Source of the DNA: Pseudomonas sp. RIT-PI-q
GTDB taxonomy: Bacteria > Pseudomonadota > Gammaproteobacteria > Pseudomonadales > Pseudomonadaceae
Direction of reading: 5' to 3'
Assembly: GCF_001297125.1 (NCBI RefSeq)
Contig: NZ_LHPC01000051.1
Coordinates: 62,001 to 126,000 of the forward strand
DNA length: 64,000 bases
Part shown: positions 29,149 to 37,981 of the stretch, piece by piece
How positions within the stretch are numbered: position 1 is the stretch's first letter
Layout: the number at the start of each line of letters is the position of its first letter
Notes under the pieces: generated by a model
The model's database searches: none
What the model saw: only the letters and a program-made list of their open reading frames with translations
Told to the model about the DNA's origin: nothing
Made by a program: the position numbers and the translations under genes

Positions 29149-29898
29149 TTAGATTACCTTCGCTTCGTTTTTCAGTTTCTCGACCAGTTCAGCCACCGAC
29201 TTGACCTTGATACCCGCGCTGCGTGCAGCAGGCGCTTCGACTTTCACGGTCTTGTTGGTGGAGGCGGTGGAAACGCCCAAAGCGTCCGGAGTCAGCACTT
29301 CGAGAGGCTTCTTCTTGGCTTTCATGATGTTTGGCAGGGACGCATAACGCGGCTCGTTCAAACGCAGGTCGGTGGTGACGATGGCCGGCAGTTTCAGGGA
29401 AACCGTCTGCGCGCCGCCGTCGACTTCGCGAGTCACGGCAACGCTGTCGCCACTGATCTCGACTTTGGAAGCGAACGTGCCCTGACCGTAACCGCTCAGT
29501 GCAGCGAGCATCTGGCCAGTCTGGTTGTTGTCACTGTCGATCGCCTGTTTGCCAAGGATCACCAGCTGAGGCTGTTCCTTGTCGACAACAGCTTTCAACA
29601 GTTTGGCAACGGCCAGGGAAGTCAGATCTTCAGCGGATTCGACGAGGATGGCGCGGTCGGCACCCAGAGCCAGCGCGGTGCGCAGTTGCTCTTGAGCGGT
29701 GGACGGGCCGATCGAGACGACGACGATTTCAGTCGCAACGCCTTTCTCTTTCAGGCGTACGGCTTCTTCCACTGCGATTTCGCAGAATGGGTTCATCGAC
29801 ATCTTCACGTTAGCGAGGTCGACGCCGGAATTGTCCGCCTTGACGCGAACCTTGACGTTGTAATCCACAACGCGTTTGACAGCTACAAGAACCTTCAT
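29149..29898 (-). CDS. etfB: Electron transfer flavoprotein subunit beta
   Basis: 249 residues, the AMP-binding subunit, with family pattern MNPFCEIAVEEAVRLKEKG near residues 36-54 and the DSDNNQTGQM segment. The ATG follows GAGGAATCC. It is the first gene of etfBA; the partner oxidoreductase etfD is divergent 547 bp away. Confidence 0.97.
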   Translation of the reverse strand: MKVLVAVKRVVDYNVKVRVKADNSGVDLANVKMSMNPFCEIAVEEAVRLKEKGVATEIVVVSIGPSTAQEQLRTALALGADRAILVESAEDLTSLAVAKLLKAVVDKEQPQLVILGKQAIDSDNNQTGQMLAALSGYGQGTFASKVEISGDSVAVTREVDGGAQTVSLKLPAIVTTDLRLNEPRYASLPNIMKAKKKPLEVLTPDALGVSTASTNKTVKVEAPAARSAGIKVKSVAELVEKLKNEAKVI

Positions 29899-30275
29899 GG
29901 ATTCCTCGTTACTCTCCGGTGAAAAGAAAGTCGCCTAGGCGAACCTGGCGGTTGATGCTCATCGGGCGCAAGGGCACCTCCAAAAACGCCGGCAAATGTG
30001 TCAAGGGACCATCGCTCACGATGCTCATGACCGTTCGTCAGTGGTGACCAACGAGTCATTCATTATCGCTGCGTGTAAACTGCGCGCCAAACCCGCGCGG
30101 CGTCACACCTTGTACTGCCATCGCCCTGTCTTTAGAGGTGCTCTTGAAACCAACAGTCAGCCTACGGCGAGCGCAAAACCGACCGTATCTTGACCGGAAC
30201 GCCTATTCCGGTCAATACGGCAAAATGGCCAGTCATAAGCCGCGTGACTTTGATTTCTCTGGCTTTGAGCCGATT

Positions 30276-30290
30276 CAAACAAACGTTTGT
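30276..30290 (+). promoter_or_regulatory. PsrA-like operator at the etfD promoter
   Basis: CAAAC-AAAC-GTTTG fits the published PsrA box pattern (G/C)AAAC-N2-4-GTTTG/C. It also contains the perfect palindrome ACAAACGTTTGT. It directly precedes the -35 box, a position where a TetR-type repressor would interfere with RNA polymerase. Confidence 0.65.
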
Positions 30291-30291
30291 A

Positions 30292-30320
30292 TTGGACGCT
30301 AGGAGTGGTGTAGATATAAT
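30292..30320 (+). promoter_or_regulatory. Sigma-70 promoter of etfD
   Basis: TTGGAC and TATAAT separated by 17 bp, a near-consensus housekeeping promoter about 125 bp before the etfD start. Confidence 0.8.
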
Positions 30321-30445
30321 GCGCCACCCAGAGAGAAAGGTGGTTCATCGATTGTCCTCTTCCAGCATTGCGCAGGAATTCATGGATGCGACACCAAACC
30401 TCCAATTAGAAAAAAAACTGTTGAGCCTTGAGTAGGAGATAACCT

Positions 30446-32110
30446 GTGGAACGCGAATACATGGAATTCGACGTCGTCATCGTCGGTGCCGGCCCCGCTG
30501 GTCTTTCCGCCGCCTGCCGCTTGAAGCAGAAGGCTGCGCAAGCCGGTAAGGAAATCAGCGTCTGCGTGGTCGAAAAAGGCTCCGAAGTCGGTGCTCACAT
30601 CTTGTCCGGTGCCGTATTTGAACCACGCGCCCTGAACGAATTGTTCCCGGACTGGAAAGAACTCGGCGCGCCGCTGAACACGCCAGTCACCCGCGACGAC
30701 ATTTTCGTCCTCAAGAATGCCGACAGCGCGCAGAAAATTCCTGACCTCTTTGTGCCCAAGACCATGCACAACGAAGGCAACTACATCATATCCCTGGGCA
30801 ACCTGTGCCGCTGGCTGGCCCAGCAGGCCGAGAACCTGGGCGTAGAAATCTACCCGGGCTTCGCCGCTCAGGAAGCGCTGTTCGACGAGAACGGCGTAGT
30901 TCGCGGGATCATCACCGGCGACCTGGGCGTGGATCGCGAAGGCCATCCGAAAGAAGGCTTGTACACCCCAGGCATGGAACTGCGTGGCAAGTACACACTG
31001 TTCGCCGAAGGCTGCCGTGGCCACATCGGCAAGCAGCTGATCAAGCGCTTCAACCTCGACAGCGATGCCGACGCCCAGCACTACGGCATCGGCCTGAAAG
31101 AAATCTGGGAAATCGACCCGGCCAAGCATCAGCCGGGCCTGGTAGTCCACACCGCCGGTTGGCCGCTGGACATCATGGGCACCGAGAACACCGGTGGCTC
31201 GTTCCTCTATCACCTGGAAAACAACCAGGTGGTGGTCGGCCTGATCGTCGATCTGTCCTACAGCAACACCTACCTGTCGCCATTCGACGAGTTCCAGCGC
31301 CTCAAGCATCACCCGGTGCTCAAGCAGTACCTGGAAGGCGGCAAGCGCATCAGCTACGGCGCGCGCGCCATCTGCAAAGGCGGCCTGAATTCGCTGCCGA
31401 AAATGGTCTTCAAGGGCGGCGCGCTGATCGGTTGCGACCTTGGCACCCTGAACTTCGCCAAGATCAAAGGCAGCCACACCGCGATGAAGTCCGGCATGCT
31501 CGCCGCTGAATCCGTGGCCGAAGCGCTGTTCGCTGAGAAGGACGGCACGGAAGAGCTGACCACTTACGTCGACGCGTTCAAGAAGAGCTGGCTCTACGAC
31601 GAACTGTTCGCCAGCCGCAACTTCGGCCCGGCGATCCACAAGTTCGGCGCCATCGTCGGCGGCGGTTTCAACTGGCTCGACCAGAACATCTTCGGCGGCA
31701 AACTGCCGTTCACCTTGCACGACACCAAGCCGGATTATGCTTGCCTCAAGCTGGCGGCCGACTGCAAGAAGATCGACTACCCGAAACCGGACGGCAAGAT
31801 CAGCTTCGACAAACTCAGCTCGGTGTTCATCTCCGGGACCAACCATGAAGAAGAACAACCTTGCCACTTGAAGCTGACTGACCCGAGCATTCCGATCGGC
31901 AAGAACCTGCCGCTGTACGATGAGCCTGCCCAGCGTTACTGCCCGGCCGGCGTGTACGAAGTGGTGACCAAGGAAGACGGCGAGAAGCGCTTCCAGATCA
32001 ACGCCCAGAACTGCGTTCACTGCAAGACCTGCGACATCAAGGACCCTGCACAGAACATCACCTGGGTGGCGCCGGAAGGTGCTGGCGGCCCGACTTACCC
32101 GAACATGTAA
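30446..32110 (+). CDS. etfD: Electron transfer flavoprotein-ubiquinone oxidoreductase
   Basis: 554 residues. FAD-binding GxGxxG (VIVGAGPAGLSAA) begins near residue 10; ubiquinone-binding and oxidoreductase regions follow; the C-terminal ferredoxin-like part carries the 4Fe-4S cysteines (RYCPAG and CVHCKTCDIKDP). The protein passes electrons from EtfAB to the membrane quinone pool during fatty acid and amino acid oxidation. GTG start with AGGAG seven bases upstream. A terminator closes the gene. Confidence 0.96.
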   Translation: MEREYMEFDVVIVGAGPAGLSAACRLKQKAAQAGKEISVCVVEKGSEVGAHILSGAVFEPRALNELFPDWKELGAPLNTPVTRDDIFVLKNADSAQKIPDLFVPKTMHNEGNYIISLGNLCRWLAQQAENLGVEIYPGFAAQEALFDENGVVRGIITGDLGVDREGHPKEGLYTPGMELRGKYTLFAEGCRGHIGKQLIKRFNLDSDADAQHYGIGLKEIWEIDPAKHQPGLVVHTAGWPLDIMGTENTGGSFLYHLENNQVVVGLIVDLSYSNTYLSPFDEFQRLKHHPVLKQYLEGGKRISYGARAICKGGLNSLPKMVFKGGALIGCDLGTLNFAKIKGSHTAMKSGMLAAESVAEALFAEKDGTEELTTYVDAFKKSWLYDELFASRNFGPAIHKFGAIVGGGFNWLDQNIFGGKLPFTLHDTKPDYACLKLAADCKKIDYPKPDGKISFDKLSSVFISGTNHEEEQPCHLKLTDPSIPIGKNLPLYDEPAQRYCPAGVYEVVTKEDGEKRFQINAQNCVHCKTCDIKDPAQNITWVAPEGAGGPTYPNM

Positions 32111-32130
32111 GTCGAACGCCTGAACATCGA

Positions 32131-32154
32131 GGCTCCCGAAATGGGGGCCTTTTT
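32131..32154 (+). terminator. Terminator of etfD
   Basis: GGCTCCC / GGGGGCC stem (one G-U pair) with a short loop followed by TTTTT, 20 bp after the stop. Confidence 0.8.
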
Positions 32155-32181
32155 GTTGCCCGAGATTCAAGCACCCATACA

Positions 32182-32270
32182 TGTAGGAGCCGGCTTGCTG
32201 GCGAATGCGCTGTGTCAGTCACATAGAGGCTGGCAGATACACCGTATTCGCCGGCAAGCCGGCTCCTACA
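32182..32270. repeat. REP inverted pair (GCCGGC type)
   Basis: Inverted arms TGTAGGAGCCGGCTTGC, with one arm deviating (GCTGGCG instead of GCCGGCG). Located between convergent etfD and the AraC gene. Confidence 0.85.
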
Positions 32271-32286
32271 AGGGAATTGCGGTGGA

Positions 32287-33177
32287 TCAGGCGGCGCGTT
32301 CATCGCCGGGACTGCGCTCGAAGTAGCGCTTGTACTCGCGACTGAACTGCGACGTGCTCTGATACCCCACTCGATGCGCCACCTGCGCCACTCCCAACCC
32401 TTCGGCCACCAGCAACGTCTGCGCCTTGAGCAAACGCAAGCGCTTCAAATACTGCACCGGCGACAACAGGGTGCTGCGCTTGAAATGCTCGTGAAAGGTC
32501 GATGCACTCATGTTCGCGCAACTGGCCAGTGTCTCGACGTTCAAGGGTTCGGTGTAATGCGCATGCAAATGGCTGAGTGATGCCGCGATCCGCGCAAATT
32601 GCCCCTGTTGCTCGACCAGCGCCCGCAACACATCTGCTTGCGGCCCGCGCAAGGCGACGAACAACAACTCGCGCAATCGCGCCTGTCCCATCACCTGGCA
32701 TTCCAGCGGATCGTGCAGGCACTGCAACAGCCGCTCGACACACCCACGCATCGCATCGTCGAGCACCGCCGAGGTCATGGATTCTGGCGTCTGCGCCGCA
32801 ATGTAGCGCGCCGGCGCCAGCCTCATGGCCAATACCAACTCACCGAGCAACACCCGGTCAATGGCGATAGACACGCCCAGCATCGGGCCATCGGGCGCCG
32901 AAAACGTCTCGCATTCAAACGGCACCGGCAACGCCTGAATCAAATAATGCCCGGCACCGTATTCCAGCGTTCGCGGGCCCAGATACGCCAACTTGCTGCC
33001 TTGCGCGATGATTACCAGGCTTGGCTCGTAGATCTGCGGACCACGGGCGACATCGCAACTGGCGCGCAAAACCTGCACACCCGGCAAGGCGGTGGGCGCG
33101 AATCCGTCGCGCGTGGTCAGCGGCTCAATCAACGAAACCAGCGTGGCATTGGCGTCAACATGACGGGTCAACAACAT
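32287..33177 (-). CDS. AraC family transcriptional regulator
   Basis: 296 residues with an N-terminal AraC-type ligand-binding/arm region (about 20-170) and the two C-terminal helix-turn-helix motifs (about 190-290, ending GYQSTSQFSREYKRYFERSPG). The gene is divergent from an alcohol dehydrogenase. Two 17-bp direct repeats with 21-bp period lie between them. It is likely to regulate the dehydrogenase in response to an aldehyde or alcohol; this is inferred from context. Confidence 0.93.
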   Translation of the reverse strand: MLLTRHVDANATLVSLIEPLTTRDGFAPTALPGVQVLRASCDVARGPQIYEPSLVIIAQGSKLAYLGPRTLEYGAGHYLIQALPVPFECETFSAPDGPMLGVSIAIDRVLLGELVLAMRLAPARYIAAQTPESMTSAVLDDAMRGCVERLLQCLHDPLECQVMGQARLRELLFVALRGPQADVLRALVEQQGQFARIAASLSHLHAHYTEPLNVETLASCANMSASTFHEHFKRSTLLSPVQYLKRLRLLKAQTLLVAEGLGVAQVAHRVGYQSTSQFSREYKRYFERSPGDERAA

Positions 33178-33265
33178 GGGAGCTCTTCACAGAAAAAGTC
33201 GCGGAAAAAGGGATGAAAGCATCATCGCAGGTCTGATCGCCAATGCGCTCGTTCAAAGACCGATA

Positions 33266-33303
33266 CCGGAGGATTAGGCATGACACCCGGAGGATTCGCC
33301 ATG
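33266..33303 (+). promoter_or_regulatory. Direct repeats, candidate AraC-regulator site
   Basis: CCGGAGGATTAGGCATG and CCGGAGGATTCGCCATG, start to start 21 bp apart. The spacing of two helical turns is typical for tandem half-sites of AraC proteins. They lie about 65 bp upstream of the alcohol dehydrogenase start. An AGGA-ATG reading frame starts within, but I judge it incidental. Confidence 0.55.
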
Positions 33304-33368
33304 GTCGCTGACAGGTACGGCGCCCAGAATTCGCTACCTCACCTGTCACTGCTTTTGCGAGGTTCCTC

Positions 33369-34421
33369 ATGTACACCGCTATCGGATACGCCGCCCAGTC
33401 GGCTACCACTCCCCTCGCCCCCGTGAAATTCGAACGCCGCAGCCCTCGGGCCGACGACGTGGCGATCGATATTCTCTACTGTGGTGTCTGCCATTCCGAC
33501 ATCCATCAGGCACGCAACGAGTGGGGCATTGCCGTTTACCCGTTGATGCCCGGTCACGAGATCGTAGGCAAAGTTACCGCTGTCGGTGCGAACGTCACCC
33601 GACACAAGGTCGGCGATCTGGTCGGCGTCGGTTGTATGGTCGATTCGTGCCGCAGCTGCGAAGCCTGCCAGTCCAACCTCGAGCAATACTGCCTCGAAGG
33701 TCCGACCATGACCTACGCCACCCCGGACCGGGTCGATGGCAGCAACACCATGGGCGGCTACTCCGACAGCATCGTGGTCAGCGAGCACTTCGTGGTGCGC
33801 ATCCCGGAAAAACTCGACCTGGCCAGTGCCGCGCCGATCCTCTGCGCCGGCATCACCACCTACTCGCCGCTCAAACACTACGGCGTGAAAGCCGGCGACA
33901 AGGTCGGGATTCTCGGCATGGGCGGCCTCGGCCACATGGGCATCAAGTTCGCCAAGGCCATGGGCGCGGAAGTGACGTTGTTCACCCGCTCGGCGAACAA
34001 GGCCGAAGAAGGTCGTCGCCAAGGCGCGGACCACGTAATCGTGTCCACCGATGCCGAGCAGATGAAGGCAGCGGCCGGACATTTCGACTTCCTGCTCGAC
34101 ACGATCCCGGTGCAGCACGACCTCAATCCCTACCTCGACACCCTGCGTTTCGACGGCGTGCACATTTTGGTGGGGTTGATCGAACCGATTGATCCGCCAG
34201 TCCACGCGGCCAAACTGGTGTTGGGCCGTCGGGTACTGGCCGGCTCGCTGATCGGCGGCATCGCCGAAACCCAGGAAGTGCTGGATTTTTGCGCCGAGCA
34301 CAGCATCACCTGCGACATCGAAATGCTCGACATCCGTCAGATCAACGAGGCTTACACCCGCATGATCGCCGGTGACGTGAAGTACCGTTTCGTGATCGAC
34401 ATGGCCACGCTGAAGGTCTGA
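33369..34421 (+). CDS. Zinc-dependent NAD(P) alcohol dehydrogenase (YahK-like)
   Basis: 350 residues of the medium-chain dehydrogenase/reductase family. The catalytic zinc ligand pattern GVCHSD and GHE (residues about 39-62) and the structural zinc cysteines (CRSCEACQSNLEQYC) are intact, and the cofactor loop is GMGGLGHMG. Members of the YahK/cinnamyl-alcohol group reduce aldehydes with NADPH. GAGG precedes the ATG. Divergent from the AraC regulator. Confidence 0.93.
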   Translation: MYTAIGYAAQSATTPLAPVKFERRSPRADDVAIDILYCGVCHSDIHQARNEWGIAVYPLMPGHEIVGKVTAVGANVTRHKVGDLVGVGCMVDSCRSCEACQSNLEQYCLEGPTMTYATPDRVDGSNTMGGYSDSIVVSEHFVVRIPEKLDLASAAPILCAGITTYSPLKHYGVKAGDKVGILGMGGLGHMGIKFAKAMGAEVTLFTRSANKAEEGRRQGADHVIVSTDAEQMKAAAGHFDFLLDTIPVQHDLNPYLDTLRFDGVHILVGLIEPIDPPVHAAKLVLGRRVLAGSLIGGIAETQEVLDFCAEHSITCDIEMLDIRQINEAYTRMIAGDVKYRFVIDMATLKV

Positions 34422-34425
34422 TTTT

Positions 34426-35232
34426 TCAAGTCAGCTTAGCGCCAAGCTCCGCCGATAGCCGGGCTGTGACCCCTTTGATCAGGGGAATCAGCTCGGCCAT
34501 TTTTTCCAGCGGCATGTACGGCACGGTGCTGGCGATGCTGATGCCGGCAACGATTCGCTTGCTGGCATCACGAATCGGCGCAGCCACGCAACGGATCGAC
34601 GGTTCGTTGTCTTCCAGGTCGAAGGCGTAACCGCCCGCCACGTACTCGACCATGCGCTGCTGAAACTGCTCCCAGGACTGTTCCGGGTGCTGCGGCCAGA
34701 ACTGATTTTTCCCCCCCGCCGGCAGGCTGACTTCGTACAGCCGCTGCCATTCTTCCTGCGTGTCATCGAGCATCAGCGCCTTGCCGATCCCGGTGCGCGC
34801 CAACGGCATGCGATGGCCGACCCGCGAACGCATTTCCGGGCCATTGCGCCCCGGATTCTTGTGCAGGTACAGCACCTCGTCGCCTTCGCGAATCGCCAGG
34901 TGAATGGTGTCACCGGTCAACGCCGACAACTCATCCAGATACGGCCCGGCCAGTGTCACCAGCGGCAGCTCTTCGCGCGCCTGGAAGCCCAACTCGATCA
35001 GCTTCGGCCCCAACAGGTAACCGACTTGCGGCACCACGCGCAGGTAACGCTCGTCTACCAGGCAACTGGCCAGACGATGGGTGGTGCTGCGCGTAGTGCC
35101 GATCAGCCGGGCAATTTCCTTGAGATCGCGGGCGCCACTGGCCACGGCCTGAACCACACCCAAACCACGAAGCAGTGTCTGGGTGCCGGTCGGCGCGGCG
35201 TCCTTGGCGATTTTTGGGGCGTCTTCCTGCAT
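34426..35232 (-). CDS. IclR family transcriptional regulator (dgo operon)
   Basis: 268 residues: winged helix (about 17-75, LKEIARLIGTTRSTTHRL) and IclR effector-binding domain (about 90-260). It is downstream of the galactonate transporter with a 60-bp gap, on the same strand as the dgo genes. In E. coli the galactonate regulator is a GntR protein; here an IclR protein occupies that role by context. It may recognise the element at 39698 and 52460; no direct evidence. Confidence 0.88.
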   Translation of the reverse strand: MQEDAPKIAKDAAPTGTQTLLRGLGVVQAVASGARDLKEIARLIGTTRSTTHRLASCLVDERYLRVVPQVGYLLGPKLIELGFQAREELPLVTLAGPYLDELSALTGDTIHLAIREGDEVLYLHKNPGRNGPEMRSRVGHRMPLARTGIGKALMLDDTQEEWQRLYEVSLPAGGKNQFWPQHPEQSWEQFQQRMVEYVAGGYAFDLEDNEPSIRCVAAPIRDASKRIVAGISIASTVPYMPLEKMAELIPLIKGVTARLSAELGAKLT

Positions 35233-35292
35233 ATCCAGCCTTTACCGTTGAGCGAGTGAACGGGCGGCATTATGGTCGCCCGATGGCTGCGA

Positions 35293-36603
35293 CTACAACT
35301 TGATACGCTCGACTTTGCCCACCAGCAAGATGTAGGAAAGTGCACCCAGCAACGCCAGAACCGAGATGTAGGTGATCGCCGGGGCGAACGAATCACCGGT
35401 GGCGAGGAAACCAATGACGATGGGCGTGGCAATGGCCGACAGGTTGCCGATGAAATTGAACACCCCGCCGGTCAATCCGAGCAGGCGAGCTGGTGCCAGG
35501 GTTGAAACCAGCGACCAAGTGATCGACGCCAGGCCATTGCCGAAGAAGGCCAAGGCGAGGAAGGCAATCACCAGCGGCGTCGACTCAACGAAGTTGGCGC
35601 CGATGATCGACGTGGAAATCAGCAAGCCGCCAATGATCGGCAACTTGCGGGCGAAACCCACTGTGTAGCCGCGACGGATCAACCAATCGGAAAAGAACCC
35701 CGAACACAGCACGCCGACGAAGGCCGCGAGAAACGGCAGCGACGCCAACAGGCCGGACTTGATGAAGTCCATGCCGCGATATTTCACCAGGTACGTCGGG
35801 AACCACGTCAGAAAAAACCACAACGTTGAGTTGAGGCAAAATTGGCCGAGGTAGATGCCCCAGAGTTTACGTTTGCTCAGGACGATGCCGAGGTCGGTCC
35901 AGCTGAATTTCGCTTTGACTTTGGCTTGTTCAGCCTGGATATCCACCAGCCCGCCACCTTCGCGAATCAGCTCGATTTCCGCGTCGTTGGCACCTTTGAA
36001 ATCCCGTGGCTCGCGATACACCGCGTACCAGATCACCGCCCACAGAATGCCCACCGCACCCGTGCTGACGAACACCATGTGCCAGCCATATTGATGCTGC
36101 AACCAGGCCAATACCGGCGTGAGGAATGCCAGGCCGACGAACTGCCCGGAGGTGTAGAAACCGATGGCCGTGGCACGTTCGCGCTCCGGAAACCACGTCG
36201 TCACCACACGGCTGTTGATTGGATACGCCGGCGCTTCCAGCGCACCGACCGCCATGCGTAAAACGAACAGCGCGATGAAACTGGCGGCGAAGCCGAGCAT
36301 CACCGTGGCAATCGACCACAGCAGCAGCGCGACGCTGTAGAGGATGCGCGGCGGCACCCGATCCACCAGCCAGCCGCCGGGGATTTGCATGGCGGCGTAC
36401 GTCCAGCCGAACGCGGAGAAGATCAGCCCGACGTGGATCGGGTCGATCCCCAGTTCGCTGGTCAGCGCCGGCGCGGCAATCGACAGGTTGCTGCGGTCCA
36501 GGTAGTTGATCACCACGGTGATGAACAGCAGGACCATGATGAAAAAACGCTTGCGACTGGGCGTCACCAACGACGCCTGCCCGGTGAGGGTTTGCGGTTG
36601 CAT
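35293..36603 (-). CDS. dgoT: MFS transporter, D-galactonate type
   Basis: 436 residues with 12 predicted helices of the anion:cation symporter family. The N-terminal motif WxYAAMQIPGGWLVDRVPPR and the central loop with acidic residues are as in DgoT/ExuT. It should take up D-galactonate with protons. It lies between the dehydratase and the IclR regulator, all on one strand. A REP pair (36656-36750) separates it from dgoD, so it may have somewhat separate mRNA stability. Confidence 0.9.
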   Translation of the reverse strand: MQPQTLTGQASLVTPSRKRFFIMVLLFITVVINYLDRSNLSIAAPALTSELGIDPIHVGLIFSAFGWTYAAMQIPGGWLVDRVPPRILYSVALLLWSIATVMLGFAASFIALFVLRMAVGALEAPAYPINSRVVTTWFPERERATAIGFYTSGQFVGLAFLTPVLAWLQHQYGWHMVFVSTGAVGILWAVIWYAVYREPRDFKGANDAEIELIREGGGLVDIQAEQAKVKAKFSWTDLGIVLSKRKLWGIYLGQFCLNSTLWFFLTWFPTYLVKYRGMDFIKSGLLASLPFLAAFVGVLCSGFFSDWLIRRGYTVGFARKLPIIGGLLISTSIIGANFVESTPLVIAFLALAFFGNGLASITWSLVSTLAPARLLGLTGGVFNFIGNLSAIATPIVIGFLATGDSFAPAITYISVLALLGALSYILLVGKVERIKL

Positions 36604-36655
36604 GGGGAATGCCTCTTCTTATGTTTATCGGGCGATTTGAAGACTTGCGCTGAAC

Positions 36656-36750
36656 CCTGTGGGAGCGGGCTTGCCCGCGATGGCGGCGGCACATTCGATA
36701 TTGATGTGACTGACAGGACGCTATCGCGGGCAAGCCCGCTCCCACAGGGG
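36656..36750. repeat. REP inverted pair (CGCGGGCAAGCCCGC type)
   Basis: Inverted arms CTGTGGGAGCGGGCTTGCCC; lies within the dgo operon between dgoD and dgoT. Confidence 0.88.
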
Positions 36751-36771
36751 TTGTATTGGGTCAGGGAGCAC

Positions 36772-37920
36772 TCACCACTCGGCGAAACTGCCATCGGCAT
36801 GGCGCCAGATCGGGTTGCGCCAGCGATGGCCGACCTTGGCGCGTTCGATCACGTATTCCTCGTTGATCTCGATGCCCAGGCCCGGGCCGTTGGGGATTTT
36901 CACGAAGCCTTTGTCGTAATCGAACACTCGCGGATCCTTGACGTAATCCAGCAGGTCGTTGCTCTCGTTGTAGTGGATGCCCAGGCTCTGCTCCTGGATG
37001 AACGCGTTGTAGCAAACCGCGTCCAGTTGCAGGCACGCCGCCAGCGCAATCGGGCCCAACGGACAATGCAGCGCCAGCGCCACGTCGTAGGCTTCAGCCA
37101 TGTTGGCGATCTTGCGCGTCTCGGTAATGCCGCCCGCGTGAGAGGCATCGGGCTGGATGATGTCGACGTAACCTTCGCTGAGCACACGCTTGAAATCCCA
37201 GCGCGAGAACAACCGCTCACCCAAGGCAATCGGCGTACTGGTCAGCGGCGCCAGTTCCTTCAGCGCTTCGTAGTTTTCGCTGAGCACCGGCTCTTCGATG
37301 AACATCAATTTGTACGGATCGAGTTCCTTCATCAGCACCTTGGCCATGGGCTTGTGCACCCGGCCATGGAAGTCCACGCCGATGCCAATGTTCGGCCCCA
37401 CCGCGTCACGCACGGCGGCGACGTTGGCCAGGGCCAGGTCGACTTTCTCGAAGGAATCGAGGAACTGCAGCTCTTCGGTGCCGTTCATTTTCACCGCAGT
37501 GAAACCACGCTCGACGGCTTCCTTCGCCGCACGCGCGGTGTCGGCCGGGCGGTCGCCGCCGATCCACGAATAGACGCGGATTTTGTCGCGCACCTGGCCA
37601 CCGAGCAGATCACTGACCGATACACCCAAGGCCTTGCCCTTGATGTCCCACAACGCCTGATCGATACCGGCCAGGGCACTCATGTGAATCGCGCCGCCAC
37701 GGTAGAAGCCGCCACGATAAAGCACGGTCCAGATGTCTTCGATGTTGCGTGGGTCTTTGCCGATCAGGTAGTCGGACAATTCTTCAACGGCAGCAGCGAC
37801 CGTGTGGGCGCGGCCTTCGACCACGGGCTCGCCCCAACCGGTCACGCCCTCGTCGGTTTCGATCTTGAGGAAGCACCAGCGCGGCGGAACGATGAAGGTG
37901 GTCAGTTTGGTGATTTTCAT
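36772..37920 (-). CDS. dgoD: D-galactonate dehydratase
   Basis: 382 residues of the enolase superfamily. It converts D-galactonate to 2-dehydro-3-deoxygalactonate. Visible landmarks are the N-terminal capping region, RVYSWIGGDRP near residue 120, metal-ligand stretches GVDFHGR, FIEEP, GERLFSRW and the histidine-bearing C-terminal barrel. The name dgoD is supported by the adjoining dgoA and dgoK. ATG start; AGAGAGCAC upstream. Confidence 0.94.
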   Translation of the reverse strand: MKITKLTTFIVPPRWCFLKIETDEGVTGWGEPVVEGRAHTVAAAVEELSDYLIGKDPRNIEDIWTVLYRGGFYRGGAIHMSALAGIDQALWDIKGKALGVSVSDLLGGQVRDKIRVYSWIGGDRPADTARAAKEAVERGFTAVKMNGTEELQFLDSFEKVDLALANVAAVRDAVGPNIGIGVDFHGRVHKPMAKVLMKELDPYKLMFIEEPVLSENYEALKELAPLTSTPIALGERLFSRWDFKRVLSEGYVDIIQPDASHAGGITETRKIANMAEAYDVALALHCPLGPIALAACLQLDAVCYNAFIQEQSLGIHYNESNDLLDYVKDPRVFDYDKGFVKIPNGPGLGIEINEEYVIERAKVGHRWRNPIWRHADGSFAEW

Positions 37921-37981
37921 CTGTGCTCTCTTTTTGTAGATGCAGCTCTTTTAGATGCAGCGCGCTCGGCGCCAGAAAGTC

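Larger units (their letters stand above)
29899..30445. other. Intergenic control region between etfBA and etfD
   Basis: 547 bp separates the divergent etfB and etfD genes. On the plus strand it holds a good sigma-70 promoter and a PsrA-like box (see separate entries). On the minus strand, a TTGACA near 29996 lacks a clear partner -10 box. No gene is evident in it. Confidence 0.6.

Noticed and set aside
29990..30000. TTGACA as -35 box for etfBA
   Set aside because: No acceptable -10 at 16-18 bp.
30380..32182. 600-codon minus-strand frame opposite etfD
   Set aside because: Shadow of etfD, which has all expected motifs.
33280..33480. Small reading frame starting in the direct repeats before the alcohol dehydrogenase
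   Set aside because: It runs through the dehydrogenase start in another frame and has no recognisable content; the repeats fit an operator better.
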